A stretch of DNA of 64,000 bases from Shinella pollutisoli (lineage in GTDB: Bacteria; Pseudomonadota; Alphaproteobacteria; Rhizobiales; Rhizobiaceae). Location of the stretch: assembly GCF_024609765.1 (NCBI RefSeq), contig NZ_JANFDG010000002.1, positions 221,361-285,360 on the forward strand, read 5' to 3'. A program made the position numbers and the translations under genes. The notes beneath the pieces are model-generated. The model did no database searches and was not told the origin of the DNA. It was given only the letters and a program-made list of their open reading frames with translations. Of the stretch, positions 37,812-46,418 are shown piece by piece. Numbering within the stretch: position 1 is the stretch's first letter; every line of letters starts with the position of its first letter.

Positions 37812-38330
37812 TCAGTTGTTGCCGAAGGCCGTCTGCAGCAGGTGGAGCTGGGCCTGGACGCTGTTCTGATTGTCCGGCTGGAAGGACTGGACGTCCTGCG
37901 GGCGGTAGATCTCGCGGTCGAGCAGGGCGACGCGGTTCTGCAGGCGCAGCGACCGCTCGATGAGGTCGCGGAAGGCTTCCGGCAGGTCGTTCCAGCCGGG
38001 CGCGGCGCGGTCGACGTTGAAGCTGTCGAGGCGTACCTTGTTCTTCTCGGCGATCACCTGATCGCGGCTCATCTCGCCGTTGTTGACGGCGCGCTGCAGC
38101 AGGAGCCAGGAGGCCATCTGCATCAGGCGGGTGGTGAGACGCATCGACTCGGCCGCATAGAGCACCGAGGCCATGCGCGGCAGCACCTTGGAGGCCTGGC
38201 GGCCGACGCCGTCGAGATAGGTCGCCGTTTCCTCGACGAGGCCCATGCCCTCGGCATAGAGCGACTTGAACTGCGCGGACGCGGCGGCATGGCCGGCGAA
38301 GCTGACGGTGTTCAATCCTCTTTCGGACAT
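37812..38330 (-). CDS. rcdA: DUF1465 protein, RcdA-like cell-cycle adaptor
   Basis: A 172-residue all-helical protein of the DUF1465 family, whose Caulobacter member RcdA helps deliver CtrA and other substrates to the ClpXP protease. Sinorhizobium has RcdA proteins of this family. Core segments are FAGHAAASAQFKSLYAEGM (about residues 10-28), YAAESMRLTTRLMQMASWLL (about 58-77) and RLQNRVALLDREIYRP near 130. The ATG at 38330 begins MSERGLNTVSF; a longer frame to 38435 is not supported. A perfect CtrA-type site lies about 120 bases upstream, consistent with cell-cycle control of the gene. Which RcdA paralogue this is cannot be told. Confidence 0.8.
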   Translation of the reverse strand: MSERGLNTVSFAGHAAASAQFKSLYAEGMGLVEETATYLDGVGRQASKVLPRMASVLYAAESMRLTTRLMQMASWLLLQRAVNNGEMSRDQVIAEKNKVRLDSFNVDRAAPGWNDLPEAFRDLIERSLRLQNRVALLDREIYRPQDVQSFQPDNQNSVQAQLHLLQTAFGNN

Positions 38331-38447
38331 GGTGTGATCCCTGTTCAACGCATTACGAGGCAAGTAACGGTAGGAGCACGGGGTGAGTTCCCGCGTCGTT
38401 TGATGGCCGCAGGATGATCCCATAACCCATTTCACGCAAGGGTATTC

Positions 38448-38462
38448 TTAAGGAAAGGTTAA
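38448..38462. promoter_or_regulatory. CtrA-type binding site upstream of rcdA
   Basis: TTAA-GGAAAGG-TTAA is a perfect match to the CtrA consensus TTAA-N7-TTAA. It lies 118 bases before the rcdA start in a GC-rich genome where TTAA is rare. Regulation by CtrA is inferred from the site and the gene's family. Confidence 0.65.
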
Positions 38463-38508
38463 TGTCCACAATTCTTTCGGGACGACGATTGCCGGGCGGG
38501 CGATACAC

Positions 38509-38535
38509 AAAAAAAGAGCCGCGGGAAGCGGCTCT
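38509..38535 (-). terminator. Terminator downstream of the MFS-DUF1192 operon
   Basis: On the minus strand GCGGCTC/GAGCCGC (38516-38522 with 38528-38534) is followed by a run of at least six T residues. It lies 165 bases after the DUF1192 stop, and directly after a small open frame ending at 38558. Confidence 0.85.
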
Positions 38536-38557
38536 CAAGGTAAAACAGGGAGAAAAA

Positions 38558-38704
38558 TCAGACCGATTCGCCAAGCGGTGAAAATGTCTGAATCCGGAAG
38601 GACCGGATGTATGAATAATAGCTCGTAAGGCTTAATGGACGGTTAACTCTGTTCGGTCTTGCCTCGCCGCTGTGCCTTCTCTGCACGGGCGCTGTATTCC
38701 TCAC
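38558..38704 (-). CDS. Candidate 48-codon small gene after DUF1192
   Basis: A frame beginning GTG at 38704 overlaps the DUF1192 stop as GTGA, with GAAGG eight bases upstream, and ends 22 bases before a strong terminator. It would encode a basic 48-residue protein with RPNRVNRPLSLTSYYSYIRS and ending TFSPLGESV; a second GTG at 38686 would give 42 residues. I do not recognise a family. Position between a coupled gene and a terminator supports it; a CtrA-type site inside the frame and the lack of a homologue I can name count against it. Confidence 0.4.
   Translation of the reverse strand: MRNTAPVQRRHSGEARPNRVNRPLSLTSYYSYIRSFRIQTFSPLGESV
38632..38646. promoter_or_regulatory. Second CtrA-type binding site
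   Basis: TTAA-TGGACGG-TTAA is another perfect TTAA-N7-TTAA site, 170 bases from the first and about 300 bases upstream of rcdA. It falls inside the candidate small gene. Confidence 0.5.
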
Positions 38705-38889
38705 CGGAACAAGCCTTCGGCCGCGGCGCGGCTTGCGCCTTTCCTTGTCCTTTCCGCCTCCAGGCGGGCGATCTCTTCCTTCAGCAGCTCGATCCGCGCC
38801 GAAAGCTCGTCGACGGAGAGCAGCGACAGGTCGCTGCCGATCTCGTGCGCGGTCTTCTTCGCGGGGCGGTCGTCGTCGAAGAGGCTCAT
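38701..38889 (-). CDS. DUF1192 family small protein
   Basis: A 62-residue protein, MSLFDDDRPAKKTAHEIG at the start, then LSLLSVDELSARIELLKEEI and a coiled helix, matching DUF1192, a small alphaproteobacterial family of unknown function. The ATG overlaps the stop of the MFS gene as ATGA, so the pair is translationally coupled. Confidence 0.88.
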   Translation of the reverse strand: MSLFDDDRPAKKTAHEIGSDLSLLSVDELSARIELLKEEIARLEAERTRKGASRAAAEGLFR

Positions 38890-40163
38890 GGCGTGCGGTC
38901 TCCCTGGTTTTCCTCGCCGGCGCCCGCGGAGGGCAGGGCGCGGGGCGAGAGCTGGAGGCTTTCCGGCGTCGTCAGCGTGCCGGGATTGATCGTGGTGTAG
39001 GCGTCGCGCATCTCCGCCGGCTTGGCGGCGCGGCGGCGGCTGCGGAAGATGGCGTAGGCGGAGATCAGCACATGCGCCCAGCCCGTCACCATGAACAGCG
39101 CATAGGGGCCGACCGACGACATGATCGGGCCGCCGATGGTCGGGCCGATGATCGTGCCGATGCCGTAGAGCAGGAGCAGGCCGCCGGAGATCTTCACGAA
39201 GTCCTCGGGCTCGGCGAAGTCGTTGGCGTGCGACACGGCGATCGGGTAGAGCGCGTTGGCGGCAGCACCATAGATCGCCGTCATGGCGAGCAGCCAGACG
39301 ACCGAGACGGGCTGGAACACGAAGAGCGACAGCCCGGCGACCGCCCCCACTCCGGCGAGGGCGGCAAGCACCATGCGCCGGTCCACGCGGTCGGAGATGC
39401 GGCCGGCGGGAAGCTGCATGACGGCGCCGGCGAAGATGGCAACGCTCATCATCGTGGCGATCATGCCCGACGCGAGGCCGACCTTGGCGCCGAAGACGGC
39501 GCCGAGCGTGCCGAAGGCGCCGTTGGCGATGCCGATCAGCAGGATGCCGACGCAGGCGATCGGCGAGGTGCGGAAGAGGGCGGGGATGTCGAGGCGGACC
39601 TGCTTCAGCGGCTGCGGCGAGGCGGCGGTCGACAGTGTCGTCGGCAGCATGGCGAGGCAGTAGAGGATGCCCGCGACCATGAAGAGGATGGGCGTCGCCA
39701 CGTCGCCGAGCGCCACCGTCATCTGCCCGCCGACGGTGCCGATGAGCGTGATGGCGATATAGAGCGAGAAGATCAGGCCGCGGCTCTCGTTGGTGGCGCG
39801 CTCGTTCAGCCAGCTCTCGATGATCATCGAGGTGCCGGCGATGGCGAAGCCCGTGATGGCGCGCAGCGCCACCCACCAGAACGGATCGACGAGGATGCCG
39901 GTGAGCAGCGCGATGATGGCGATCAGCGAGGCGAAACCGGAAAAGGCGCGCACATGGCCGATCCGCTTGACGATGGCGGGCGCGAGCAGGCAGCCGAGCA
40001 CGAAGCCCGAGGCCCAGGACGTGCCGAGCAGGCCGAGGATCGTCGTCTCGTATCCCTCATAGGCGCCGCGCATCGGCAGAAGCAGGCCGTGCAGGCCGTT
40101 GCCCAGGAAGAGGAACAGCGTGCCCGTCAGAAGCGCGAAGACGGAAATGAGGTTTTTTCGCAT
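38886..40163 (-). CDS. Major facilitator superfamily transporter
   Basis: A 425-residue membrane protein with about 12 helices. The N-terminal half has GNGLHGLLLPMRGAYEGY and the cytoplasmic loop motif near KRIGHVRAF; the second half repeats this with GRISDRVDRRMVLA near residue 245. It resembles the YcaD-type MFS group. The substrate is unknown. ATG at 40163 is used; a TTG nine bases upstream is also possible, and no strong ribosome binding site is seen. The C-terminal 45 residues are hydrophilic. Confidence 0.9.
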   Translation of the reverse strand: MRKNLISVFALLTGTLFLFLGNGLHGLLLPMRGAYEGYETTILGLLGTSWASGFVLGCLLAPAIVKRIGHVRAFSGFASLIAIIALLTGILVDPFWWVALRAITGFAIAGTSMIIESWLNERATNESRGLIFSLYIAITLIGTVGGQMTVALGDVATPILFMVAGILYCLAMLPTTLSTAASPQPLKQVRLDIPALFRTSPIACVGILLIGIANGAFGTLGAVFGAKVGLASGMIATMMSVAIFAGAVMQLPAGRISDRVDRRMVLAALAGVGAVAGLSLFVFQPVSVVWLLAMTAIYGAAANALYPIAVSHANDFAEPEDFVKISGGLLLLYGIGTIIGPTIGGPIMSSVGPYALFMVTGWAHVLISAYAIFRSRRRAAKPAEMRDAYTTINPGTLTTPESLQLSPRALPSAGAGEENQGDRTP

Positions 40164-40314
40164 GTGTCGCAACGTCGCAGGTTAAGGAGCAATAGGCATA
40201 CAAGCGGGGCGGGCCGGACGCAAACCCGGCAGACGCTTGCCGGCGGCTTTTCCAAGTCGCTGATCGCTTGGAAAAATGTCCGTCCTGTGACAGGAACGGA
40301 CAAAGGAATCCGTC

Positions 40315-40470
40315 ATGTCGAAAATCCTGCCTGCCCTTCTTCTCGTCGCGATGCTGCTCCAGCTCGTCCGGCCGCTCGGCCTGCCGGGCCTGAGGCGCCG
40401 GGCCGATTTCTGGAAAATCGCCGTCGCGGCGATCGTGCTGATGATGCTGACGGTGGCGATCCGGCCGTGA
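40315..40470 (+). CDS. Small two-helix membrane protein, 51 residues
   Basis: The frame starts MSKILPALLLVAMLLQLV and ends VAAIVLMMLTVAIRP. It has two hydrophobic segments (about residues 4-18 and 34-49) joined by a basic loop with GLRRRADFWK. AAAGGA lies seven bases before the ATG. It is divergent from the MFS gene. Small membrane proteins like this occur in rhizobia, but I cannot name a family or function. Confidence 0.7.
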   Translation: MSKILPALLLVAMLLQLVRPLGLPGLRRRADFWKIAVAAIVLMMLTVAIRP

Positions 40471-40501
40471 GGAGGTGGCCACAGGCCGGAGGCGGGCGCG
40501 A

Positions 40502-40534
40502 TACCCCCCTCTGCCCTGCCGGGCAGAGGGGGTA
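40502..40534. repeat. Short GC-rich palindrome related to the repeat family
   Basis: CCCCCTCTGCCC and GGGCAGAGGGGG (about 40505-40532) form a 12-bp perfect stem around TGCC. It follows the small membrane-protein gene by about 35 bases and could act as its terminator, though no T run follows. Confidence 0.65.
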
Positions 40535-40557
40535 GGGCGAAGCCCCGAACAACCCGG

Positions 40558-40588
40558 AAAATCAAAAGGGCCACGCTTGGCGTGGCCC
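40558..40588 (-). terminator. Strong terminator after the 24-codon gene near pgk
   Basis: On the minus strand a perfect 9-bp stem GGGCCACGC/GCGTGGCCC with a 3-base loop (40568-40588) is followed by TTTTGATTTT. Confidence 0.85.
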
Positions 40589-40642
40589 CCATGAGGTTTG
40601 GTCCGGCTTGGACCCGGGCGCGAGGCCCGAAGGAAGGTGCGA

Positions 40643-40717
40643 CTAGAGCGAGGGCTGCCCCGCTTCCGTCACCACAACTCCCATGTCCGCGGCCAAGGCC
40701 AAAATCTCACTAGACAT
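40643..40717 (-). CDS. Candidate 24-codon small gene or leader peptide
   Basis: The frame encodes MSSEILALAADMGVVVTEAG followed by QPSL and TAG. AGGAAGGTGAT lies at good distance before the ATG. A possible promoter lies about 25-60 bases further upstream (TTGTGC and CTACAT), and a strong terminator ends the unit at 40558, so the transcript would be about 150-190 bases. It could be a real small protein, a leader peptide or part of a small RNA. It could also be read from pgk transcripts, as pgk ends 77 bases upstream. I do not recognise a family. Confidence 0.5.
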   Translation of the reverse strand: MSSEILALAADMGVVVTEAGQPSL

Positions 40718-40793
40718 CGGATCACCTTCCTTTCTCTACGTTGACGTTGAGATCAATGTAGGCGATCCGCGGCGAAGCACAAGCCCCGCCCGG

Positions 40794-41993
40794 TCATTTC
40801 TGCCGGTGGAGGATGTCCACGCCCGGCAGCACCTTGCCTTCCATCCATTCGAGAAAGGCGCCGCCCGCCGTCGAGATGTAGGTGAAGTCGTCGGAGACGC
40901 CGGCATGGTTGAGGGCGGCCACCGTGTCGCCGCCGCCGGCGACGGAGACGAGCCTGCCCTCCTTCGTGCGCGCCGCCGCGTGGCGGGCGGCCGAGACCGT
41001 CGCCTTGTCGAAGGGGGCGATCTCGAAGGCGCCGAGCGGGCCGTTCCAGACGAGCGTCGCCGCGCGCGAGATCCAGGTGTTGACGGCCTCGACCGTCTTC
41101 GGCCCGACGTCGAGCACCATGGCGTCGGCGGGAATGGCGTCGATGGCGACCACCTCGTTGTCGGCATCGGCCTTGAACTCGCGGGCGACGACGCCGTCCT
41201 CCGGCAGCACGATGGCGCAGGTCGCCGTCGCCGCCTCGATCATGATCTGCCGGGCGGTCTCGGCGAGGTCGTGCTCGCAGAGCGACTTGCCGACATTCGT
41301 GCCGCGGGCGGCGAGGAAGGTGTTGGCCATGCCGCCGCCGATCACCAGCGCGTCGACCTTCTTCACGAGGTTCATGAGGAGGTCGATCTTGGTCGAGACC
41401 TTGGCGCCGCCGACGATGGCGACGACCGGGCGGGCGGGATTGCCGAGGCCCTTCTCCAGTGCCTCCAGCTCGGCCTGCATGGTGCGGCCGGCATAGGCGG
41501 GAAGGCGGTGCGCCAGCCCTTCGGTCGAGGCGTGCGCGCGGTGGGCGGCGGAGAAGGCGTCGTTGACGTAGATGTCGCCGTTCGCGGCAAGCGCTGCCGT
41601 GAAGTCTTCCGTGTTCTTCTCCTCGCCCTTGTGGAAGCGGGTGTTTTCGAGAAGCAGGATGTCGCCGTCGCCCATCGCGGCGATGGCGCTTTCCGCCTCA
41701 TCACCGATGCAGTCGGTGGCGAAGCGCACATCCTTGCGCAGCACGTCCTTCACGGCGGGCAGGATCTGCTGCAGCGACATCTCGGCGACGGCCTCACCCT
41801 TGGGGCGGCCGAAATGGGCGAGCAGGATGACCTTGGCGCCCTTGTCGGAGAGTTCGAGGATGGTCGGCGCGACGCGCTCGATGCGGGTCGTGTCGGTGAC
41901 CTTGCCGTCCTTGACCGGCACGTTGAGATCGACGCGGACGAGCACGCGCTTGCCGGCGATGTCGGTGAGGTTGTCGAGGGTCTTGAAGGTCAT
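40794..41993 (-). CDS. pgk: Phosphoglycerate kinase
   Basis: A 399-residue enzyme interconverting 1,3-bisphosphoglycerate and 3-phosphoglycerate with ADP/ATP. Motifs are [20 protein letters not shown] (about residues 14-33), [11 protein letters not shown] near 57, [15 protein letters not shown] near 155 and the C-terminal GGGDTVAAL near 350. GGAGACG precedes the ATG. It is the third gene of the tkt-gap-pgk block but is separated from gap by a 337-bp gap with a large repeat, so a separate promoter is likely. Confidence 0.97.
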   Translation of the reverse strand: MTFKTLDNLTDIAGKRVLVRVDLNVPVKDGKVTDTTRIERVAPTILELSDKGAKVILLAHFGRPKGEAVAEMSLQQILPAVKDVLRKDVRFATDCIGDEAESAIAAMGDGDILLLENTRFHKGEEKNTEDFTAALAANGDIYVNDAFSAAHRAHASTEGLAHRLPAYAGRTMQAELEALEKGLGNPARPVVAIVGGAKVSTKIDLLMNLVKKVDALVIGGGMANTFLAARGTNVGKSLCEHDLAETARQIMIEAATATCAIVLPEDGVVAREFKADADNEVVAIDAIPADAMVLDVGPKTVEAVNTWISRAATLVWNGPLGAFEIAPFDKATVSAARHAAARTKEGRLVSVAGGGDTVAALNHAGVSDDFTYISTAGGAFLEWMEGKVLPGVDILHRQK

Positions 41994-42053
41994 TGGGCGT
42001 CTCCGGTGAGTGGCAGGAGCCTGGAATTGGAAGCGGCGTGCCGGGGAACTCCG

Positions 42054-42267
42054 CCTTGCCGGCGGGGCAATCGCATACGGAATTCGGAAGGTGCCGTCTG
42101 GTCCTTCTCCCCGTCGGGGAGAGGTCGCGGCAGCGGGATGGGAGGGTGAGCGAAGCGAAAGACGGCCCGCTTACCCCCTCATCCGGCCCTTCGGGCCCCC
42201 TTCTCCCCGACGGGGAGAAGGGGAAAACGGTGACGTCCTGGCATATGCGATTGCCCCGCCGGCAAGG
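42054..42267. repeat. Long palindromic repeat (copy D) with 24-bp perfect terminal inverted repeats
   Basis: The 337-bp gap between gap and pgk contains this element. Terminal arms at 42054-42077 and 42244-42267 are perfect inverted repeats over 24 bases (starting CCTTGCCGGCGGGGCAATCG). Inside are the family hairpins CCTTCTCCCCG-N-CGGGGAGAGG (42103-42123) and CCTTCTCCCCG-A-CGGGGAGAAGG (near 42199-42222) and the CCCCTCATCCGG module. No open frame is present. A further small inverted repeat, GCCCGG/GGGC type, follows at 42274-42295. Confidence 0.85.
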
Positions 42268-42330
42268 GAGAGATGCCCGGTAGGGCAGAAGGGGTATCGC
42301 GTCCGGGGCGGGACGCGATACCGTCTTGCA

Positions 42331-43332
42331 TCAGATCAGCTTGCCGAAGGCGACGGCCGTGTCGGCCATGCGGTTGGAGAAGCCCCATTCGTTGTCGTAC
42401 CAGGACAGGATGCGGACGAGGTCGCCCTCGAGCACCTTCGTCTGGTCGGCGGCGAAGTTGGACGAGTTGGCGTCGTGGTTGAAGTCGACCGAGACGAGCG
42501 GGCCGGTGACGTAGTCGAGGATGCCCTTGAGCTCGCCTTCGGCCGCGGCCTTGACGGCGGCGTTGACTTCCTCGGCCGTGACCTTGCGGGACGGCACGAA
42601 CTTCAGGTCGACGACCGAGACGTTCGGGGTCGGCACGCGGATCGCCGAGCCGTCGAGCTTGCCCTTGAGCTCCGGCAGCACGAGGCCGACGGCCTTGGCC
42701 GCGCCCGTCGAGGTCGGGATCATGGAAAGGGCGGCGGCGCGGGCGCGGTAGAGGTCCTTGTGCATCGTGTCGAGCGTCGGCTGATCCCCCGTGTAGGAGT
42801 GGATCGTCGTCATGTAGCCCTTCTCGATGCCGAAGGCCTTGTGCAGGACGTAGGCGACGGGCGCCAGGCAGTTCGTCGTGCAGGAGGCGTTCGAGATGAC
42901 GCGGTCGTCCCTGGTCAGCGAGTTGTGGTTGACGCCGTAGACGATGGTCTTGTCGGCATTGTCGCACGGCGCCGAGACGATGACGCGCTTGGAGCCGTTC
43001 GCCAGGTGTGCCGAGGCCTTCTCCTTCGAGGTGAAGATGCCGGTGCACTCGAGCGCGATGTCGACGTCGCTCCAGGGCAGGTCCTTCGGATCGCGCACGG
43101 CGGTGACGCGGATCGGGCCGCGGCCGACGTCGATCGTGTCGCCGGAGACGGTGACGGTGCCGGGGAACTTGCCGTGCACGGAATCGTAGCGCATCAGGTG
43201 GGCGTTCGTCTCGACCGGGCCGAGGTCGTTCAGCGCCACGACCTCGATGTCGGTGCGGCCGGATTCGATGATGGCGCGCAGCACGTTGCGGCCGATGCGG
43301 CCGAATCCGTTGATGGCAACTTTCACAGTCAT
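42331..43332 (-). CDS. gap: Glyceraldehyde-3-phosphate dehydrogenase, type I
   Basis: A 333-residue NAD-dependent enzyme. The N-terminal Rossmann motif [16 protein letters not shown] (about residues 4-19), the catalytic-Cys signature [10 protein letters not shown] (about 149-158) and the Asp-32-region VVALNDLGP (NAD-preferring context uncertain) are clear. The gene begins 73 bp after tkt and probably belongs to the same transcript. Downstream lies repeat D. Confidence 0.97.
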   Translation of the reverse strand: MTVKVAINGFGRIGRNVLRAIIESGRTDIEVVALNDLGPVETNAHLMRYDSVHGKFPGTVTVSGDTIDVGRGPIRVTAVRDPKDLPWSDVDIALECTGIFTSKEKASAHLANGSKRVIVSAPCDNADKTIVYGVNHNSLTRDDRVISNASCTTNCLAPVAYVLHKAFGIEKGYMTTIHSYTGDQPTLDTMHKDLYRARAAALSMIPTSTGAAKAVGLVLPELKGKLDGSAIRVPTPNVSVVDLKFVPSRKVTAEEVNAAVKAAAEGELKGILDYVTGPLVSVDFNHDANSSNFAADQTKVLEGDLVRILSWYDNEWGFSNRMADTAVAFGKLI

Positions 43333-43405
43333 TTGGGGCTTCTCCCTGTCAAAAATCTGTTTGCGGACCCGGAGGGCGCGGGGTCGGCCGCGCCCGGCGG
43401 GAAGC

Positions 43406-45388
43406 TCAGGCGAGCTTGGCTTCGGCGGCGGCGACCACCGCTTCCGGCGTGATGCCGAAATGCTTGTAGAGCTCCTTGTAGGGACCCGACGCGCCGAAGG
43501 AGGACATGCCGACGAAGGCGCCGTCCGAGCCGATGAAGCGGTCCCAGCCCTGGCGGATGCCGGCCTCGACGGCGATCTTCACCGGCGACGTGCCGACGAC
43601 GGCTTCCTGGTAGGCTTCCGGCTGCTCGGTGAAGAGCTCGAAGCAGGGAACGGAGACGACGCGCGTGGAAATGCCCTTGGCCGTCAGCGCCTGGCAGGCC
43701 TTGACCGCGATCTCGACCTCGGAGCCCGAGGCGAAGATCGTCACCTTGGCGTCGGCGGCCGAGATGAGGTCGTAGGCGCCGCGGGCGCAGAGATTCTCCT
43801 CCTCGTATTCCGTGCGCACGGCCATCAGGTTCTGGCGGGTGAGCGCGATGCCGGAGGGGCGGTTGTGGCTTTCGAGCGCGAGCTGCCAGCACTCCGCCGT
43901 CTCGGTCGCGTCTGCCGGACGGAAGACGAGCAGGTTCGGGATGGCGCGCAGCGCCGCCAGATGCTCGACCGGCTGGTGCGTCGGACCGTCCTCGCCGAGC
44001 CCGATGGAATCGTGGGTCAGCACGTGAATGACGCGGATGCCCATCAGCGCGGCGAGCCGGATCGACGGACGGCAATAGTCCGAGAAGATCAGGAAGCCGC
44101 CGGAATAGGGAATGAGGCCGCCGTGCAGGGCGATCCCGTTCATCGCCGCCGCCATGCCGTGCTCGCGCACGCCGTAATGGAGGTAGCGGCCGGAGAAGTC
44201 GGTCGGCGTGATCGACTTGGTCTGGCTGGTCTTGGTGTTGTTGGAGCCGGTGAGGTCGGCCGAGCCGCCGATCGTCTCCGGCAGCACGCCGTTGATGACC
44301 TCCAGCGCGTCCTCAGAGGCCTTGCGGGTCGCGGGGCCGGGCTTGGTCTCGGCGAGCTTCCTCTTGTAGTCGGAGATGGCGGAGTCGAGGCTGCTTTCCA
44401 GTTCGCCGGCGAAGCGGCGGACGAACTGCGCCTTCTTCTCGGCCTCGGTCTTTTCGAGGCGGGCTTCCCATTCCTTGTGCGCCTTGGTCGAGCGCAGGCC
44501 GGCGAGCCGCCAGGCGTCGAGCACGTCTGAGGGCACGACGAAGGCTTCCGATTCCCAGTTGAGCGCCTTGCGCGTGGCGGCGATCTCGTCGGCGCCGAGC
44601 GGCGAGCCGTGCACCTTGTGCGTGCCGGCCTTGTTGGGCGCGCCCCAGCCGATCGTCGTCTTGCAGGCGATCATGGTCGGCTTGTCGGACTTCTGCGCTT
44701 CCTCGATGGCGGCGGCGATGGCGTCCGGATCGTGACCGTCGACGGCGATCGTGTGCCAGTTCGAGGCGCGGAAGCGGGCGTGCTGGTCGGTCGAGTCGGC
44801 GATCGAGATCGGGCCGTCGATGGAGATGTTGTTGTCGTCCCAGAAGACGATCAGCTTGTTGAGCCTGAGGTGGCCGGCAAGCGAGATCGCCTCCTGGCTG
44901 ATGCCCTCCATGAGGCAGCCGTCGCCGACGAGCGCATAGGTGTAGTGCTCCATCAGGTCGGCGCCGAATTCCTCGCGCAGCTTGCGCTCGGCGATCGCCA
45001 TGCCGACGGCGTTGGCGATGCCCTGGCCGAGCGGGCCGGTCGTCGTCTCGATGCCGGCGGCGTGGCCGTATTCCGGATGGCCGGCGGTCCTGGCGCCGAG
45101 CTGGCGGAAGTTCCTGATCTCGTCGATGGTGATGTCCTCGTAGCCGGTCAGGTAGAGGAGCGAATAGAGCAGCATCGAGCCGTGGCCGGCCGACAGCACG
45201 AAACGGTCCCGGTTCGGCCAGGACGGATTCTTCGGGTCGAAGGAGAGGAAACGGGTGAAAAGCACCGTTGCGATGTCCGCCGCTCCCATGGGCAGGCCGG
45301 GATGACCGGAGTTCGCCTTCTCCACGGCGTCCATGGAAAGAAAGCGGATTGCGTTCGCCATCCGATCGTGTTTTTCGCGAGAGATCAT
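43406..45388 (-). CDS. tkt: Transketolase
   Basis: A 660-residue thiamine-diphosphate enzyme of the pentose phosphate pathway. [20 protein letters not shown] (about residues 14-33), the TPP motif [20 protein letters not shown] (about 153-172), and the pyrimidine-domain [20 protein letters not shown] (about 465-484) are intact. ATG at 45388 gives the usual N terminus. A good promoter lies about 70 bases upstream on the same strand. It heads the tkt-gap-pgk block. Confidence 0.97.
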   Translation of the reverse strand: MISREKHDRMANAIRFLSMDAVEKANSGHPGLPMGAADIATVLFTRFLSFDPKNPSWPNRDRFVLSAGHGSMLLYSLLYLTGYEDITIDEIRNFRQLGARTAGHPEYGHAAGIETTTGPLGQGIANAVGMAIAERKLREEFGADLMEHYTYALVGDGCLMEGISQEAISLAGHLRLNKLIVFWDDNNISIDGPISIADSTDQHARFRASNWHTIAVDGHDPDAIAAAIEEAQKSDKPTMIACKTTIGWGAPNKAGTHKVHGSPLGADEIAATRKALNWESEAFVVPSDVLDAWRLAGLRSTKAHKEWEARLEKTEAEKKAQFVRRFAGELESSLDSAISDYKRKLAETKPGPATRKASEDALEVINGVLPETIGGSADLTGSNNTKTSQTKSITPTDFSGRYLHYGVREHGMAAAMNGIALHGGLIPYSGGFLIFSDYCRPSIRLAALMGIRVIHVLTHDSIGLGEDGPTHQPVEHLAALRAIPNLLVFRPADATETAECWQLALESHNRPSGIALTRQNLMAVRTEYEEENLCARGAYDLISAADAKVTIFASGSEVEIAVKACQALTAKGISTRVVSVPCFELFTEQPEAYQEAVVGTSPVKIAVEAGIRQGWDRFIGSDGAFVGMSSFGASGPYKELYKHFGITPEAVVAAAEAKLA

Positions 45389-45456
45389 GACTGTTCCGTA
45401 CTCTTCGGGGTGTCAGGGCCGACCTCGTTCCCGAGCATCGGTTAGGAAGCGGGTGA

Positions 45457-45484
45457 CACATAGCAGGTGCACCGTCGGAGTCAA
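45457..45484 (-). promoter_or_regulatory. Probable promoter of tkt
   Basis: On the minus strand TTGACT (45479-45484) and TATGTG (45457-45462) are separated by 16 bases, matching a sigma-70 type promoter. The expected transcript start is about 60 bases before the tkt ATG. The rest of the 306-bp gap 45389-45694 holds the zapA-side promoter and no open frame I can support. Confidence 0.6.
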
Positions 45485-45600
45485 CGAATTCAGCGGCTTT
45501 TGCGGCCTTTCCGGGCGGATTCGCCGCGGTTTTGCAGGCGTCGGCGAGGCCTGTCGCGACACGGGTCCACAGGGGTCTGCCGGGGTCGGGGCGCGTGCTG

Positions 45601-45629
45601 TTGACGGTGCCGCCCGCAGTTGAATACTG
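45601..45629 (+). promoter_or_regulatory. Probable promoter of the DUF4164-zapA operon
   Basis: TTGACG (45601-45606) and ATACTG (45624-45629) are separated by 17 bases, giving a transcript start about 60 bases before the DUF4164 start at 45695. Confidence 0.55.
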
Positions 45630-45694
45630 TCGGGCGTTGGGAACCGGCGCCGGCGGCGGCGATTCGTGTCTTTGAGAGTGCCGGTGAAGGCTTC

Positions 45695-45967
45695 ATGACG
45701 AACGGGGAAACAGTCAGGGCGGCAATCGAGGGGCTGCGCAAGGCCATCGCCTCCCTCGACGGCGCGCTCGATGCGCGCCTGGAACGCGAGCGCGACCGGG
45801 CCGAGATCGACGGCGAGGTCCGGCGCGTCAATGCCGACCGATCGCGCCTCGCCCAGGAGCTCGACCAGTCCGAATTCCGCGCCAACCGGCTGGAGGAGGT
45901 CAACCGCGAGGTCTCCCGCCGGCTGGTCACCGCGATGGAAACGATCCGCGCGGTGCTCGACCGCTAA
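45695..45967 (+). CDS. DUF4164 family coiled-coil protein
   Basis: A 90-residue helical protein, MTNGETVRAAIEGLRKAIAS at the start and NREVSRRLVTAMETIRAVLD at the end, matching DUF4164. The middle is a charged coiled coil (RLERERDRAEIDGEVRRV). Its position 17 bp before zapA is common in rhizobia and suggests a role linked to cell division, which is inference. GAAGG precedes the ATG at 45695. Confidence 0.87.
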   Translation: MTNGETVRAAIEGLRKAIASLDGALDARLERERDRAEIDGEVRRVNADRSRLAQELDQSEFRANRLEEVNREVSRRLVTAMETIRAVLDR

Positions 45968-45984
45968 CCAATCAGGACATCAGC

Positions 45985-46356
45985 ATGGCACAGGTAACGG
46001 TATCGATCGACGGCAAGGCCTATCGCATGGCCTGCGAGGAGGGGCAGGAGAGCCACCTCGAGGAACTCGCCGCCGGCTTCGACCGCTATGTCGGGCACCT
46101 GAAGAGCCAGTTCGGCGAGATCGGCGACCTGCGCCTGACGGTCATGGCCGGGATCATGGTGATGGACGAATTGAACGACGTCCGCCGCCGGCTCGAGCGC
46201 ATCGAGAAGGAGACCGAGGAACTGCGCAAGGGGCGCGAGGGCGTGATGGCCGAGGTCTCGAAGAACGAGGAGGCGATCGCGCTGGCGCTCGGCGAACTGA
46301 CCAACCAGATCCAGGGCATGGCCGCCAAGCTCACCGGCAAGGCGCCGGTCAACTGA
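45985..46356 (+). CDS. zapA: Cell division protein ZapA
   Basis: A 123-residue FtsZ-ring-associated protein that promotes FtsZ bundling. The ZapA head (about residues 1-65) has VTVSIDGKAYRMACEEGQES and FGEIGDLRLTVMAGIMVMDE; the C-terminal half is a coiled coil with a tail rich in Ala. AGGA precedes the ATG by about eight bases. 6S RNA follows, as in many proteobacteria. Confidence 0.94.
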   Translation: MAQVTVSIDGKAYRMACEEGQESHLEELAAGFDRYVGHLKSQFGEIGDLRLTVMAGIMVMDELNDVRRRLERIEKETEELRKGREGVMAEVSKNEEAIALALGELTNQIQGMAAKLTGKAPVN

Positions 46357-46418
46357 TCGCGTCGGCCGGCGCGATGAAATGCCACTGGCGCAAACCGCGT
46401 TTTCGCCCTATATGTCGA

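Noticed and set aside
42054..42267. A CRISPR array, because of repeated palindromes
   Set aside because: The hairpin modules are not evenly spaced, there are only two per element, and no cas genes are present.
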